Positions 5,787-15,083 of a stretch of 50,927 nucleotides of DNA are shown one piece after another. The position numbers and the translations under genes were made by a program. A model generated the notes under the pieces. The model had not been told where the DNA came from and ran no database searches. It saw only the letters and a program-made list of their open reading frames with translations. The stretch comes from an uncultured Hyphomicrobiales bacterium (lineage in GTDB: Bacteria > Pseudomonadota > Alphaproteobacteria > Rhizobiales > Xanthobacteraceae): assembly GCA_903929045.1 (NCBI GenBank), contig CAIYTE010000178.1, positions 1-50,927 on the forward strand, given 5' to 3'. The first letter of the stretch is position 1; every line of letters starts with the position of its first letter.

Positions 5787-7316
5787 TCAGGCGTTGGCAG
5801 CCTGTTTCTCGCGCCTTCGTTGTACCGAAGAGGGAATGCGCATGGCTTCGCGGTATTTGGCGACGGTGCGGCGGGCAATGTCGATGCCGACCTCGCGCAA
5901 TTTGTCGACAATCGTATCGTCCGACAGAACCTCGATGGCGTTCTCGGCGTCGATGAGTTGACGGATGCGATGCCGCACCGCTTCCGCCGAATGCGCTTCG
6001 CCGCCATCGGACGCCGCGATCGAAGACGTGAAGAAATATTTCAATTCGAAAATGCCGCGGCTCGTCGCCATGTATTTGTTGGCGGTGACGCGCGACACCG
6101 TCGACTCGTGCATGCCGATGGCATCCGCCACCGTCTTGAGATTGAGCGGACGCAAGTGCTGAACGCCCTTGGTGAAGAAGCCGTCCTGCTGACGCACGAT
6201 CTCGCTCGACACTTTCAAAATCGTCTTGGCGCGCTGATCGAGCGCACGCACCAGCCATGTCGCGGTCTGCAGACAATCGGCGAGATAGGTTTTGTCTTTT
6301 TCGTTGCGCGTCGTCTTCGACACCTGCGCGTGATAGCGCTGGCTGATCAGCACTTTCGGCAGCGTGTCTGAATTCAATTCGACCTGCCAGTCGCCGTTGG
6401 CCGCGGCGCGCACATAAACGTCCGGCACGATGGGCTGCACGAGCGTCGAACCGAAAGCGAGGCCGGGCTTTGGATTGAGATTGCGAATCTCCGCGATCAT
6501 GTCGACGAGGTCTTCGTCGCTGACGCCGCAGATACGGCGCAAGGCTGCAAGGTCGCGCTTGGCCAGCAATTCGAGATGCTCGACAAGCGCGCGCATGGCC
6601 GGGTCAAATCGGTTGCGCTCTTTGAGCTGCAACGCCAGGCATTCGGTGAGGCTGCGCGCGCAGATACCGGGCGGATCGAAGGTCTGCAGAATGGAGAGCA
6701 CCGCTTCGACGGCAGGGCGCGTGGCGCCGAGCTTCTCGGCCACCGTATCGAGATCGCCGATGAGGTAACCGGTCTCGTCGACCATATCGACGAGGTAACG
6801 GCCGATCATGCGCTGCGCGGGATCGGAGATCGCCAAAGCCATCTGCTCGGCGAGATGATCGGCCAGGGTAATTTCGGCTGTGATGAAGGATTCGAGATTG
6901 TAGGAGGAGTCTTCCGCGCCGCCGGTGCCGACGCCCGACCATTCCGAATAAGCCGGCGGCGGCGTTTCGGTCGGCGCGGTCTTGGCGCCACCGTCGTCGG
7001 GAAACACGTTTTCGAGCTCGGTGCCCAGCCCCTGCTCCATCGAGGCGCGATTGACCTCGAGGTCCTCGCCCATCCAGTCGGCCGTCGGTGACAGATCCTC
7101 GTTGCGCTCCATCACCTGCGCCTCGGGCTCGGCGCCCGGCGGGGTGTGATCGTCGGCCTCGGCGCGCTCCAGCAACGGGTTGCGTTCGAGTTCGCCTTCG
7201 ACATAGGCCGCCAGATCGAGACTGGAGAGCTGCAGCAGCTTGATGGCCTGCATCAGCTGCGGGGTCATCACCAGCGCTTGGCTCTGACGGAATTCTAGCC
7301 TTTGAGACAACGCCAT
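5787..7316 (-). CDS. rpoN: RNA polymerase sigma-54 factor
   Basis: A 509-residue sigma-54, which directs RNA polymerase to -24/-12 promoters and needs AAA+ activators. Region I is the Gln/Leu-rich MALSQRLEFRQSQALVMTPQLMQAIKLLQLS at the N-terminus. An acidic linker follows, then the core-binding region with YLIGDLDTVAEKLG and PGICARSLTECLALQL. The C-terminal DNA-binding part ends with the RpoN box ARRTVAKYRE shortly before IPSSVQRRR. I chose the ATG at 7316; the frame runs open upstream to 7415, but that extension lacks family similarity. It lies 139 bases downstream of lptB, so it may have its own promoter in the palindrome-rich gap. Confidence 0.97.
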   Translation of the reverse strand: MALSQRLEFRQSQALVMTPQLMQAIKLLQLSSLDLAAYVEGELERNPLLERAEADDHTPPGAEPEAQVMERNEDLSPTADWMGEDLEVNRASMEQGLGTELENVFPDDGGAKTAPTETPPPAYSEWSGVGTGGAEDSSYNLESFITAEITLADHLAEQMALAISDPAQRMIGRYLVDMVDETGYLIGDLDTVAEKLGATRPAVEAVLSILQTFDPPGICARSLTECLALQLKERNRFDPAMRALVEHLELLAKRDLAALRRICGVSDEDLVDMIAEIRNLNPKPGLAFGSTLVQPIVPDVYVRAAANGDWQVELNSDTLPKVLISQRYHAQVSKTTRNEKDKTYLADCLQTATWLVRALDQRAKTILKVSSEIVRQQDGFFTKGVQHLRPLNLKTVADAIGMHESTVSRVTANKYMATSRGIFELKYFFTSSIAASDGGEAHSAEAVRHRIRQLIDAENAIEVLSDDTIVDKLREVGIDIARRTVAKYREAMRIPSSVQRRREKQAANA

Positions 7317-7369
7317 AGCGGTTTCCCGGCGGAAACTGGTCTGAATCTTGCTTGTTTTGATATAGCAGG

Positions 7370-7424
7370 TCTGCAGCGGAAGCGATACGTGATTCCGCAC
7401 TGCAGCATTGCACAAATATTGTGC
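7370..7424 (-). promoter_or_regulatory. Palindromes upstream of rpoN
   Basis: A symmetric GCACAA-ATA-TTGTGC at 7410-7424, and CTGCAG...CTGCAG arms with internal GGAA/TTCC around 7372-7406. On the minus strand the first reads GGCAC-N5-TTGTG, close to a -24/-12 element but with GT in place of GC. An operator or imperfect autogenous promoter is possible; unproven. Confidence 0.35.
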
Positions 7425-7455
7425 CGTATTGGCTGGCCAGCGCCGAGTGCCCGAT

Positions 7456-8382
7456 CTATAGGCGGAATTCTTCGCCCAAATAGAGCCGCCGGACGTCGGG
7501 GTTATTCACGATATCCTCTGCCCGGCCCTCCATCAGCACTTCACCCGAATAGATGATGTAGGCGCGGTCGGTCAGGCCCAGCGTTTCGCGGACGTTATGG
7601 TCGGTGATCAGCACGCCGATGCCGCGGTTCGTCAGGTGGCGCACGAGCTGTTGAATGTCGCCCACGGCGATCGGGTCGATGCCGGCGAAGGGTTCGTCGA
7701 GCAGCATGTAACTGGGGCGCGTCGCCAGCGCGCGGGCGATTTCGACGCGGCGGCGCTCGCCGCCCGACAGCGCGATGGTCGGCGTCTTGCGCAGACGGCC
7801 GATATTGAATTCCTCGAGCAGCGCGTTGAGGTCCGCCTCGCGGCGGCGGCGATCGGGCTCGACGACTTCGAGCACGGCGCGGATATTTTCTTCGACATTG
7901 AGGCCGCGGAAGATCGAAGCTTCCTGCGGCAGATAGCCGATGCCGAGGCGCGCGCGCTGATACATCGGCAGTCCGGTGACGTCGTAACCGTCGAGTTCGA
8001 TGCGGCCGCGGTCGGCCTGGATCAAACCGGTGATCATGTAGAACACGGTGGTCTTGCCGGCGCCGTTCGGACCGAGCAGGCCGACGGCTTCGCCGCGCCG
8101 CACGTAGAGCGTGACGCCCTTCACCACCATGCGATTGCCGAAACTTTTTTCGACGCCATGCGCGGCGAGATAATGCCGCGCCTGCTGAGTTTTGTCGGCG
8201 CCGCCGCGCGGCCGCACCACGCCGCCTTGTTGCGGCGCCATGGTCTGCCGTTGCGCTTGCAGGGCTTGCACCGACTCCGCGCGCGCCGCGGCGGCCTGCT
8301 GCTGACGCGCTTCCGCTGGCGTCAACGCGCGTTGGCGCGTGGCGTCTGGCTTGCGGCGCCGGAACAGCGTCAGAATATCCAC
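7456..8382 (-). CDS. lptB: LPS export ABC transporter ATP-binding protein
   Basis: A 308-residue ATPase of the LptB2FGC machine that drives lipopolysaccharide from the inner membrane toward the surface. Walker A is GPNGAGKTT at residues 104-112, the Q-loop is in YLPQEASIF, the signature is LSGGERRR, Walker B is MLLDEPFAGIDP, and the switch His is in ITDHNVRETL. Compared with the ~240-residue enterobacterial protein it carries about 70 extra N-terminal residues, basic at first (FRRRKPDATRQR), then Ala/Gln-rich. It follows lptA by 124 bases. The ATG at 8382 is the only good start that keeps the extension, though a shorter internal start cannot be excluded. Confidence 0.95.
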   Translation of the reverse strand: MDILTLFRRRKPDATRQRALTPAEARQQQAAAARAESVQALQAQRQTMAPQQGGVVRPRGGADKTQQARHYLAAHGVEKSFGNRMVVKGVTLYVRRGEAVGLLGPNGAGKTTVFYMITGLIQADRGRIELDGYDVTGLPMYQRARLGIGYLPQEASIFRGLNVEENIRAVLEVVEPDRRRREADLNALLEEFNIGRLRKTPTIALSGGERRRVEIARALATRPSYMLLDEPFAGIDPIAVGDIQQLVRHLTNRGIGVLITDHNVRETLGLTDRAYIIYSGEVLMEGRAEDIVNNPDVRRLYLGEEFRL

Positions 8383-8506
8383 GAAACACCCTCGCGGCGA
8401 ACGCCGCTCATGACAACGTCAATGCAATCAGCGCGCGACACTAGCTGATTCCCCAAACGAATACCCGTGGTGGCAAACCGGCCGGTCCGTGACGACACGA
8501 TCGCGG

Positions 8507-9202
8507 TCAGAATGGCCGCACCGCAGCGGGCTTCGGCGGCGCGGGCGCGGCTGGCGAAGCCCCGGGTAAAGCCGTCGCCGGACCGCCGCTGCCCGGAATG
8601 AACAAGCCCTGCACGCGTCCCGAGGCCCCGGTTTCAACGCGCGATACGCCGGTTGTCAGGTCGACGATCAGCTTACCGCCGCGCAGCACGTTCTGCCCCT
8701 GCGTCATGACGACATTATTGGTCATCGTCACCGTGTTGGTCTTCATGTCGAAGATGCCGAGTTCGCCGGTGGCGGTCTGGTCTTTCTGAATGACCACGAC
8801 ATTGCCGTGCGCCTCAAGCCGCTTGATTTTCTGCTCGCCGCCAGGCCCCGGCGTCGCCGCCTGCATCGTCTTGGTCGGCGCTTTTGCTGCCGTGCCGGGC
8901 TTTTCGCCCTCGGCATCGCCTTCGTAGAACACGACCAGCGACTTCGATTTCATCGTCGTGTCGCCCTGCACGACCTTTACGTCGCCGCTGAAGGTCGCGA
9001 CCTTTTCCTTGTCCTTCACGACCAAAGTCGCGGCTTCGATGTGTACCGGCTGATCGCGGTTCTGCGAGAACCCTTGCAGCGCATTGGGCGGGCCCTTGCC
9101 GGCTTGCGGCTGCGCCGGCTGCTGCGCATGCAACGCGGCGGCAGGAAGTATAAGCACCACTGCCGTCAGCAGCCGTACGCTCACGCGGCGAAAGTTTCTC
9201 AT
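8507..9202 (-). CDS. lptA: Periplasmic LPS bridge protein
   Basis: A 231-residue OstA-like protein that forms the periplasmic bridge for LPS between LptC and LptD. It has a Sec signal peptide of about 26 residues (basic start, RLLTAVVLILPAAALHAQ). The jellyroll pattern follows: VHIEAATLVVKDKEKVATFSGDVKVVQGDTTMKS, LEAHGNVVVIQKDQTATGELGIFDMKTNTVTMTNNVVMTQGQNVLRGGKLIVDL. An Ala/Pro tail (APAPPKPAA) ends the protein. The start codon overlaps the lptC stop by four bases (ATGA), indicating translational coupling. Confidence 0.93.
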   Translation of the reverse strand: MRNFRRVSVRLLTAVVLILPAAALHAQQPAQPQAGKGPPNALQGFSQNRDQPVHIEAATLVVKDKEKVATFSGDVKVVQGDTTMKSKSLVVFYEGDAEGEKPGTAAKAPTKTMQAATPGPGGEQKIKRLEAHGNVVVIQKDQTATGELGIFDMKTNTVTMTNNVVMTQGQNVLRGGKLIVDLTTGVSRVETGASGRVQGLFIPGSGGPATALPGASPAAPAPPKPAAVRPF

Positions 9203-10119
9203 CGGTTATTGGCTGCCGGTTTGGACGAATCTTTTCGGGACGCTTCAGCACGCGGCGCCAGATCGATGGGCATACGCGCTTTCGGCGCCTCGGCGCGGGC
9301 TTCGCGCGCCGTCTCGGCCTTTTTCGCTTCCGCTTTGCGGACTTGAGCCTTGGACGCTTCCTGGACTTTGGCCGCTTCAGGAGCAGGCGCCTCCGTGCGC
9401 GGCGACGCCGGCTGCGCCGCGCCGGGCTTCGGCAGCGACGTGTTGTTGAGCATCAAGTCCATTTCCACGCCGCCGTGAAAGCGGATCGTGTCGCCTGAGT
9501 CCACGATCTCGAGCTTCTTGGCATTGAGAAGGCCCTGCAGGAATTCTAGTTCAACCGGCTGCTCCGACACCACGTTGCCTTTGCGCACGTCGATCATCGC
9601 CTGGCTGAGGCGGCCCTTGTTGCCGTTGGACGATAGCAGCACGATGTTGTTGTTGAGTTGCAGCATCTCGCGCTTGGTGTCGTAGACGCCGACATCCGCC
9701 GACATATCCGTCATCGACGAATCCTGCATCTGCAGCTTGGCGCGAATGTTGCGCAGCTCGACGATGTCCGGCTTGGTCAGATCCTGCGCCGCCGCGTCGG
9801 CGATGAATTCATAGGCGCGACCGTCTTTGGTGAAGCCGGTCATGCGCGGCTTTTCCATCGTCACCTTGGTGCCGGAGACAACGAGGTCACTGAGGTTCAC
9901 CGGCAGCTTGGCAAGCGCGCGCAACGGATTGAAATAAGCGGCCAGACCAAATCCGATCAGCACGACGGCAACGCCGGCCGGAATAGCCAGCCGCATGACG
10001 CGCACAAGGGTGCTGTGACGGCGCGCGGAGCGGAACGCGCGCTCGCTATCGCCGCGTCCCATGGTCCAAAAGGACCGCGCGGTCTCGTCGTCAGTCTGCG
10101 CTGTGATTACACGGCTCAT
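9199..10119 (-). CDS. lptC: LPS export protein LptC
   Basis: A 306-residue inner-membrane protein linking LptB2FG to LptA. A single membrane segment (RLAIPAGVAVVLIGFGLAAYF, about residues 42-62) anchors a periplasmic LptC/OstA beta-fold with MTGFTKDGRAYEFIADAAAQDLTKPDIVELRNIRAKL and GVYDTKREMLQLNNNIVLLSSNG. The last ~75 residues are a charged Ala/Lys/Glu tail not seen in short LptC proteins. ATG 10119 (MSRVITAQTDDE) is preferred because the upstream open frame shows no similarity. It is first in the lptCAB run. Confidence 0.92.
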   Translation of the reverse strand: MSRVITAQTDDETARSFWTMGRGDSERAFRSARRHSTLVRVMRLAIPAGVAVVLIGFGLAAYFNPLRALAKLPVNLSDLVVSGTKVTMEKPRMTGFTKDGRAYEFIADAAAQDLTKPDIVELRNIRAKLQMQDSSMTDMSADVGVYDTKREMLQLNNNIVLLSSNGNKGRLSQAMIDVRKGNVVSEQPVELEFLQGLLNAKKLEIVDSGDTIRFHGGVEMDLMLNNTSLPKPGAAQPASPRTEAPAPEAAKVQEASKAQVRKAEAKKAETAREARAEAPKARMPIDLAPRAEASRKDSSKPAANNR

Positions 10120-10271
10120 ACGTCGTGTTCGACCGCTCTGAATTTCGGATGTCCGCCCGCCCCACGCCAACCACCCTGCCGCGCGAATATGGCCCGGGCA
10201 CGGCAAAGAAAGCCACGCTTCGTCGCCAGCGACTCAGCGGTAGCTTACTATTAACAATATAAACCAAAGGC

Positions 10272-10889
10272 TTAAGAAGCGTGGGAGAAAATGTCCTGCT
10301 CGGCCCAGCCGGCCAGATCGAGCTTGGCACGGTACGGCAAGAAGCCGAATGAGGCCGTCGCCAGTTCGCTGCGGCCTTCGCGGGCCAGCATGGCGTCGAG
10401 CTTTTCGCGCAGGGCGTGCAGGTGAAGCACGTCCGAGGCGGCATAGGCCACCTGGGCTTCGGTCAGCGTATCGGCGCCCCAATCGGACGATTGCTGCTGT
10501 TTCGACATATCGACGCCGAGGATCTCGCGCGACAGATCCTTGAGGCCGTGCTTGTCGGTATAGGTGCGCGCCAGACGCGACGCGATCTTGGTGCAATAGA
10601 CCGGTCCGGCCATGACGCCGAAGGCATTGGCCATCACCGCGATATCGAACCGCGCATAGTGGAAAATCTTGACGATCGCCGGATCGGCCAGAAGCTTCTC
10701 GATATTCGGCGCTTTTTTCTGCCCCGCCGCGATCTGTACGACGTCGGCGGAACCATCGCCCGGCGACAGCTGCACCACGCAGAGCCGGTCGCGCCGCGGA
10801 TCGAGACCCATGGTCTCGGTATCGATCGCCACCGCGCCCTTGTAGGCGTTCAGGTTTGGCAGATCGCCGCGATGCAGGCGGATGGTCAT
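10272..10889 (-). CDS. nrnC: NanoRNase C-type DEDDy 3'-5' exoribonuclease (RNase D-like)
   Basis: A 205-residue single exonuclease domain without the HRDC domains of true RNase D. It corresponds to NrnC of Bartonella, Brucella and Agrobacterium, which degrades 2-nt RNA and replaces oligoribonuclease in many alphaproteobacteria. DEDDy residues are Asp23 and Glu25 (AIDTET), Asp82 (HYARFD), Tyr149 and Asp153 (YAASD). The length matches the family. It lies just upstream of lptC on the same strand with a 152-base gap, and just downstream of tRNA-Leu. Such an enzyme also finishes c-di-GMP turnover by cutting pGpG. Confidence 0.9.
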   Translation of the reverse strand: MTIRLHRGDLPNLNAYKGAVAIDTETMGLDPRRDRLCVVQLSPGDGSADVVQIAAGQKKAPNIEKLLADPAIVKIFHYARFDIAVMANAFGVMAGPVYCTKIASRLARTYTDKHGLKDLSREILGVDMSKQQQSSDWGADTLTEAQVAYAASDVLHLHALREKLDAMLAREGRSELATASFGFLPYRAKLDLAGWAEQDIFSHAS

Positions 10890-10911
10890 GCGGATATCCG
10901 GCGTTTAATGC

Positions 10912-10998
<87 letters not shown>

Positions 10999-11129
10999 GC
11001 GGACTAGGTACGGAGCCGCTTTCAGCTTGTCAATTGAAGGGTTTGATCCTCTATACAGTCCACGGCCAATCGGCTATTTGCCGGAATGCCGAGCCTTTTT
11101 TGCTGCAGCACCGCTAAAGCGAGCGCAAA

Positions 11130-12104
11130 ATGACCGCCAGAAGCAACGCCGACACCCTGATTACCGTCTATGGCGGCTCCGGATTTCTTGGCCGCCACGT
11201 CGTGCGGGCCCTAGCCAAGCGCGATTATCGCATCCGGGTGGCCGTCCGGCGGCCCGAACTGGCCAATTTCCTGCAGCCGCTGGGCCGGGTCGGCCAGATC
11301 CACGCCGTGCAGGCGAATCTGCGCAACGCCGCCTCAGTCGATGCCGCGGCCCGCGACGCCCATGTGATCGTCAACCTCGTCGGCATCCTCGCCGAAGGCG
11401 GCAAGCAGCGATTCGAACGCGTCCACACTTACGGCGCCGAGCAGGTGGCTTTGGCCGCCAATGCCCATGGCGCCCGTCTGGTCCATGTCTCGGCGCTCGG
11501 GGCCGACGACAATTCGCCGGCGCATTATGCGCGGTCCAAGGCCGCGGCCGAAAATCTGGTGCAGGCGGCGCAGCCGCAGGCGGTCGTGCTGCGGCCGTCG
11601 ATCCTGTTCGGGCCGGAAGATGATTTCTTCAATCGCTTTGCGGCACTTGCGCGCTTCTCGCCGGTGCTGCCGCTGATCGGCGGCGGCGCGACCAAATTCC
11701 AGCCGGTGTTTGTCGGCGATGTCGCCGCGGCCATCGCCGATGCGGTCGACGGCAAGCTCAAGGCCGGCACGACCTACGAACTTGGCGGCCCGGAAGTGCT
11801 TACGTTCAAGGAACTGATGCAGTTCATGCTGGCGACCATCGAGCGCAAGCGTCTGCTGGTGCCGCTGCCGTTCTTCGCCGCAAACTTCAAGGCGATGTTC
11901 CTGCAGTTCGCGCCGTCGCCGATAACGCTGACGCCGGATCAAGTCGAGATGCTGAAAGTCGACAACATCGTGTCGGATGCCGCGAAGGCCGAAGGCCGCA
12001 CGCTGCAGGCCCTCGGCATCGAAGGCGAGACGGTCGAAGCGATCGTGCCGTCGTATCTTTGGCGCTTCCGCCGCGCCGGACAATTCCGGCCCAAATCGGC
12101 TTAG
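11130..12104 (+). CDS. NDUFA9-like atypical short-chain reductase (complex I-associated type)
   Basis: A 324-residue NAD(P)-binding protein of the atypical SDR/NAD-epimerase family related to mitochondrial complex I subunit NDUFA9. The Rossmann motif is VYGGSGFLGRHVVRAL near residue 13, followed by RVAVRRP, VIVNLVGILAEGGKQRF, VHVSALGAD and HYARSKAAAENLV, where the usual YxxxK is Y-ARSK. Then VLRPSILFGPEDDFFNRFA and the C-terminal FVGDVAAAIADAV with LGGPEVLTFKELM. In mitochondria the homologue stabilises the quinone-side arm; the bacterial role may concern quinone or complex I assembly, which is not established here. Monocistronic, starting 130 bases after the divergent tRNA-Leu. Confidence 0.88.
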   Translation: MTARSNADTLITVYGGSGFLGRHVVRALAKRDYRIRVAVRRPELANFLQPLGRVGQIHAVQANLRNAASVDAAARDAHVIVNLVGILAEGGKQRFERVHTYGAEQVALAANAHGARLVHVSALGADDNSPAHYARSKAAAENLVQAAQPQAVVLRPSILFGPEDDFFNRFAALARFSPVLPLIGGGATKFQPVFVGDVAAAIADAVDGKLKAGTTYELGGPEVLTFKELMQFMLATIERKRLLVPLPFFAANFKAMFLQFAPSPITLTPDQVEMLKVDNIVSDAAKAEGRTLQALGIEGETVEAIVPSYLWRFRRAGQFRPKSA

Positions 12105-12112
12105 TCAATTTC

Positions 12113-12220
12113 GTCATTCCGGGACGACGCGAAGCGTCGGACCCGGAATCCAGAGCTGCAAATACTGATTCTTCGATCTGGATTCCGGGCTCGCGTGCTT
12201 CGCACGCGCCCCGGAATGAC
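12113..12220. repeat. Palindromic intergenic repeat (GTCATTCCGGG type)
   Basis: A long inverted repeat bounded by GTCATTCCGGG and CCCCGGAATGAC, with internal hairpins CGACGCGAAGCGTCG and GCGTGCTTCGCACGC and a central CCGGAATCCAGA / TCTGGATTCCGG pair. It sits between convergent genes; the last base is the first base of the uppP stop. Confidence 0.8.
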
Positions 12221-13068
12221 TACAGAAAATAAATCGCGTAGATTCCGGCGCTGCCGACGAGAATACGCCACCACGCGAACACCGCGAAGCTGTGGCGCTG
12301 CACATAGCTCAGGAACGTCTTGACGACGATCCAGCCGAAGATGAACGAGAAGATGAAGCCGACCGCGATCGCCGTGATGTTGGCGTCCGCAAGCTCGGAC
12401 CGATTCTTGAAAACTTCGTAAGCGAAAGCGCCGACCATGGTCGGCATCGCCAGCCAGAACGAAAACTCGGCGGCCGATTTGCGGTCCGCGCCGAACAGCA
12501 TGGCGCCGACAATGGTCGCGCCCGAGCGCGACACGCCCGGAATCATCGCCAGGCATTGGCAGATGCCGATGGCGAAATACATCGGCAGCGTGAACGCGGT
12601 CGCCTCGAAGTGGCGCGGCTGCAAATTCATGCGGTCGACCCACAGCAGCACGAAGCCGCCGATGATCAACGAGATGCAGACGATGCGCACATCGAACAGG
12701 TGCGCCTTGATCATGCTGCCGGCGAGCGCGCCGATCACCGCCGCCGGCAAGAACGCCAACAGGATGCCGATGACGAAGCGGGTCGCGCCCCATTGCGTGA
12801 ACATTGAGGTCGCCAGCGACCAGATGCGGCCGAAGTAGATGGTCAGCAGCGCCAGAATGGCGCCGAGCTGAATGAGGATGGCGAAGGATTTGCCGAAGGC
12901 GCCGTCGCCCCAGCCGAGGAAATGCTCCATCAGCAGCAGATGTCCGGTCGATGACACCGGCAGGAATTCGGTGAGGCCTTCGACGATGCCGAGGATTGCC
13001 GCCTTGAACAGGTCCAGATGGGCCGAGACCACGGCGAGGACGGCCGCCTTGATGGCGTCGAAATTCAT
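12220..13068 (-). CDS. uppP: Undecaprenyl-diphosphatase (BacA/UppP)
   Basis: A 282-residue polytopic membrane enzyme that dephosphorylates undecaprenyl pyrophosphate so the lipid carrier can be reused in peptidoglycan and LPS synthesis; overproduction gives bacitracin resistance. Signature motifs are GIVEGLTEFLPVSSTGHLLL near residues 27-46 (the E-x3-E catalytic glutamates) and PGVSRSGATI near residue 173, plus the PAAVIGALAG segment. Several hydrophobic helices are visible through to the C-terminus. The ATG at 13068 is preceded by CGGAGAAGCAC, an adequate ribosome-binding site. Transcribed alone. Confidence 0.95.
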   Translation of the reverse strand: MNFDAIKAAVLAVVSAHLDLFKAAILGIVEGLTEFLPVSSTGHLLLMEHFLGWGDGAFGKSFAILIQLGAILALLTIYFGRIWSLATSMFTQWGATRFVIGILLAFLPAAVIGALAGSMIKAHLFDVRIVCISLIIGGFVLLWVDRMNLQPRHFEATAFTLPMYFAIGICQCLAMIPGVSRSGATIVGAMLFGADRKSAAEFSFWLAMPTMVGAFAYEVFKNRSELADANITAIAVGFIFSFIFGWIVVKTFLSYVQRHSFAVFAWWRILVGSAGIYAIYFL

Positions 13069-13293
13069 GTGCTTCTCCGGGGAACGGCGCTGTCGGAATC
13101 ACACCCAATACGCGGATGGGTGCTTTTGGCGTAAGGCCTCCAGTCAGGCAACTAAAATTGGTAATAAGTCGATAACCGCACTGAAATTTGCGACTTACCT
13201 CCGGCTTTCTATAGTGCTGTCATCGATTCTCCTGCCGCCTCTCGCTGCTCGCTTTGCCGCTCTTTTGACGCTCTCTTGCCGACCCGGATTCTC

Positions 13294-13983
13294 ATGCTGA
13301 CTCTGTTTCAACACGCCCTGTGCCCGCACTCGCGTTACGTGCGGCTGATGCTCGGTGAATACGGCATCGACGCGCGGCTGGTGGAGGAGCGGTTCTGGGA
13401 GCGGCGCGAAGAGTTCCTGCTGCTCAATCCGACCGGCGAGATTCCGGTGCTGGTCACGGACGGCCAGCCCGCCGTGCCGGGCGCCGCCATCATTGCCGAG
13501 TTTCTCGCCGATACGCACGGCGACGAGGCCGAACACCGCCTGCTGCCGGCGTCGATCAGCCAGCGCGTCGAGGTGCGGCGGCTGGCGAGCTGGTTCAACG
13601 ACAAATTCCACGCCGAAGTCAGCGGCCCGCTGGTGCTGGAGCGTGTCTTCAAGCGTCATATGACGCTGGAGCAGGGCGGCGGCCCGCCGGACACCGAGGC
13701 GATGCGGGCGGCGCGCACGAATATCCGCTATCATCTGGCCTATATCGGCTGGCTGGTGCAAACCCGCGACTGGCTGGCCGGCGACCGGCTCAGCCTCGCC
13801 GACCTCGCAGCGGCCGCACATATATCGGTCGCGGATTACCTGGGCGATGTGCCGTGGAACGAAGACGAAGCAGCGAAGAACTGGTACGCGCGGGTGAAAT
13901 CCCGTCCGTCGTTCCGTCCGCTGCTGACGGAGACGCTCGCCGGCATCCCACCGGCGAAAAATTACGCCGACCTGGATTTCTGA
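13294..13983 (+). CDS. Glutathione S-transferase family protein
   Basis: A 229-residue two-domain GST. The thioredoxin-like N-domain starts [24 protein letters not shown], with a CPHS catalytic-type motif (Cys10), and contains the glutathione-binding [14 protein letters not shown] and a GAAIIAEFL turn. The helical C-domain contains [26 protein letters not shown], the usual N-capping box/hydrophobic-staple motif. Substrate unknown; a Cys-type GST could be a thioltransferase or dehalogenase. ATG 13294 matches the family start; a TTG at 13276 would add six residues. Its stop overlaps the probable queG start, so the two are likely translated from one mRNA. Confidence 0.9.
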   Translation: MLTLFQHALCPHSRYVRLMLGEYGIDARLVEERFWERREEFLLLNPTGEIPVLVTDGQPAVPGAAIIAEFLADTHGDEAEHRLLPASISQRVEVRRLASWFNDKFHAEVSGPLVLERVFKRHMTLEQGGGPPDTEAMRAARTNIRYHLAYIGWLVQTRDWLAGDRLSLADLAAAAHISVADYLGDVPWNEDEAAKNWYARVKSRPSFRPLLTETLAGIPPAKNYADLDF

Positions 13984-15083
13984 CCGATCCCACCGCGATC
14001 AAGGCCGCGCTGAGCGAGCAGGTCAAGCTGCGCGGCTTCGACGTCGCCGGCATCACCAAACCCGACGCGGTGCCGGAAGCCAAAGCGCGGCTCGAGCGCT
14101 TTCTCGCCGATGGCGCGCATGGCGACATGGTGTGGATGGAGACGACCGCCGAGCGGCGCGGCTCACCTTTGGCGCTGTGGCCGGATGTGCGCTCCGTCAT
14201 CATGCTGGGCATGAACTACGGACCGGATCACAATCCGCTCGCCGTTCTCAACGAGCGCAGCAAGGCGGCGATCTCGGTCTACGCCAAAGGCGACGACTAT
14301 CACGACCTCATCAAGACTCGGCTGAAAGAGATCGCGCGCTGGCTGGTAGCGAATGCCGGTGGCGACGTGAAAGTGTTCGTCGATACCGCAGCCGTGATGG
14401 AAAAGCCGCTGGCGGCAAGCGCCGGTCTCGGTTGGCAGGGCAAGCACACCAATCTGGTGTCGCGCGATTTTGGTTCGTGGCTGTTTCTCGGTTCGATCTT
14501 CACGACGCTCGATCTCGCCGCCGACAAGCGCGTCGATACGACGTGCGGCTCGTGCCGCGCCTGTCTCGATGCCTGTCCGACCGCCGCCTTTCCCGAGCCC
14601 TATCGTCTCGATGCGCGGCGCTGCATTTCGTATCTGACCATCGAGCACAAAGGCCCGATCCCGCACGAATTCCGGGAGCTGTTAGGCAACCGCATTTACG
14701 GCTGCGACGATTGTCTCAGCGTATGCCCCTGGAACAAGTTCGCCGAACAGGGCCGCGAGGCCAAGCTCGCCGCGCGCGATGTGTTGCGCGCGCCGAAGCT
14801 TGCCGATCTGGCGCGGCTCGACGACGCGCAATTCCGCACGCTGTTTTCCAAGACGTCGATCAAGCGCAGCGGCCGCGATCGCTTCGTGCGCAATGTGCTC
14901 TATGCGATCGGCAATTCCGGCGACGCGACCCTTGTGCCCGAGGCCGAACGCTTGCTCGACGATGCGTCGCCGATGGTGCGCGGCGCGGCGGTGTGGGCGT
15001 TGCGACAACTGTTGCCGGATGAATCCGCGCGCGCGCTCCAGCGCGACGACGCGGATGAGACCGTCAGGGCCGAGTGGGCCTAG
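13980..15083 (+). CDS. queG: Epoxyqueuosine reductase
   Basis: Last step of queuosine synthesis: reduction of epoxyqueuosine to queuosine in tRNA by a cobalamin- and iron-sulfur-dependent enzyme. Two 4Fe-4S ferredoxin-type motifs are visible, [12 protein letters not shown] and [10 protein letters not shown], with the partner cysteine in [13 protein letters not shown]-terminal HEAT-like repeat ([20 protein letters not shown]) follows. The start is unusual. The only standard start in frame is a GTG at 13854, deep inside the GST gene, which would add 42 unrelated residues. A CTG at 13980 overlaps the GST stop (CTGA) and gives a 367-residue protein that aligns with the family N-terminus, so I chose it. 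Confidence 0.9.
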   Translation: MTDPTAIKAALSEQVKLRGFDVAGITKPDAVPEAKARLERFLADGAHGDMVWMETTAERRGSPLALWPDVRSVIMLGMNYGPDHNPLAVLNERSKAAISVYAKGDDYHDLIKTRLKEIARWLVANAGGDVKVFVDTAAVMEKPLAASAGLGWQGKHTNLVSRDFGSWLFLGSIFTTLDLAADKRVDTTCGSCRACLDACPTAAFPEPYRLDARRCISYLTIEHKGPIPHEFRELLGNRIYGCDDCLSVCPWNKFAEQGREAKLAARDVLRAPKLADLARLDDAQFRTLFSKTSIKRSGRDRFVRNVLYAIGNSGDATLVPEAERLLDDASPMVRGAAVWALRQLLPDESARALQRDDADETVRAEWA

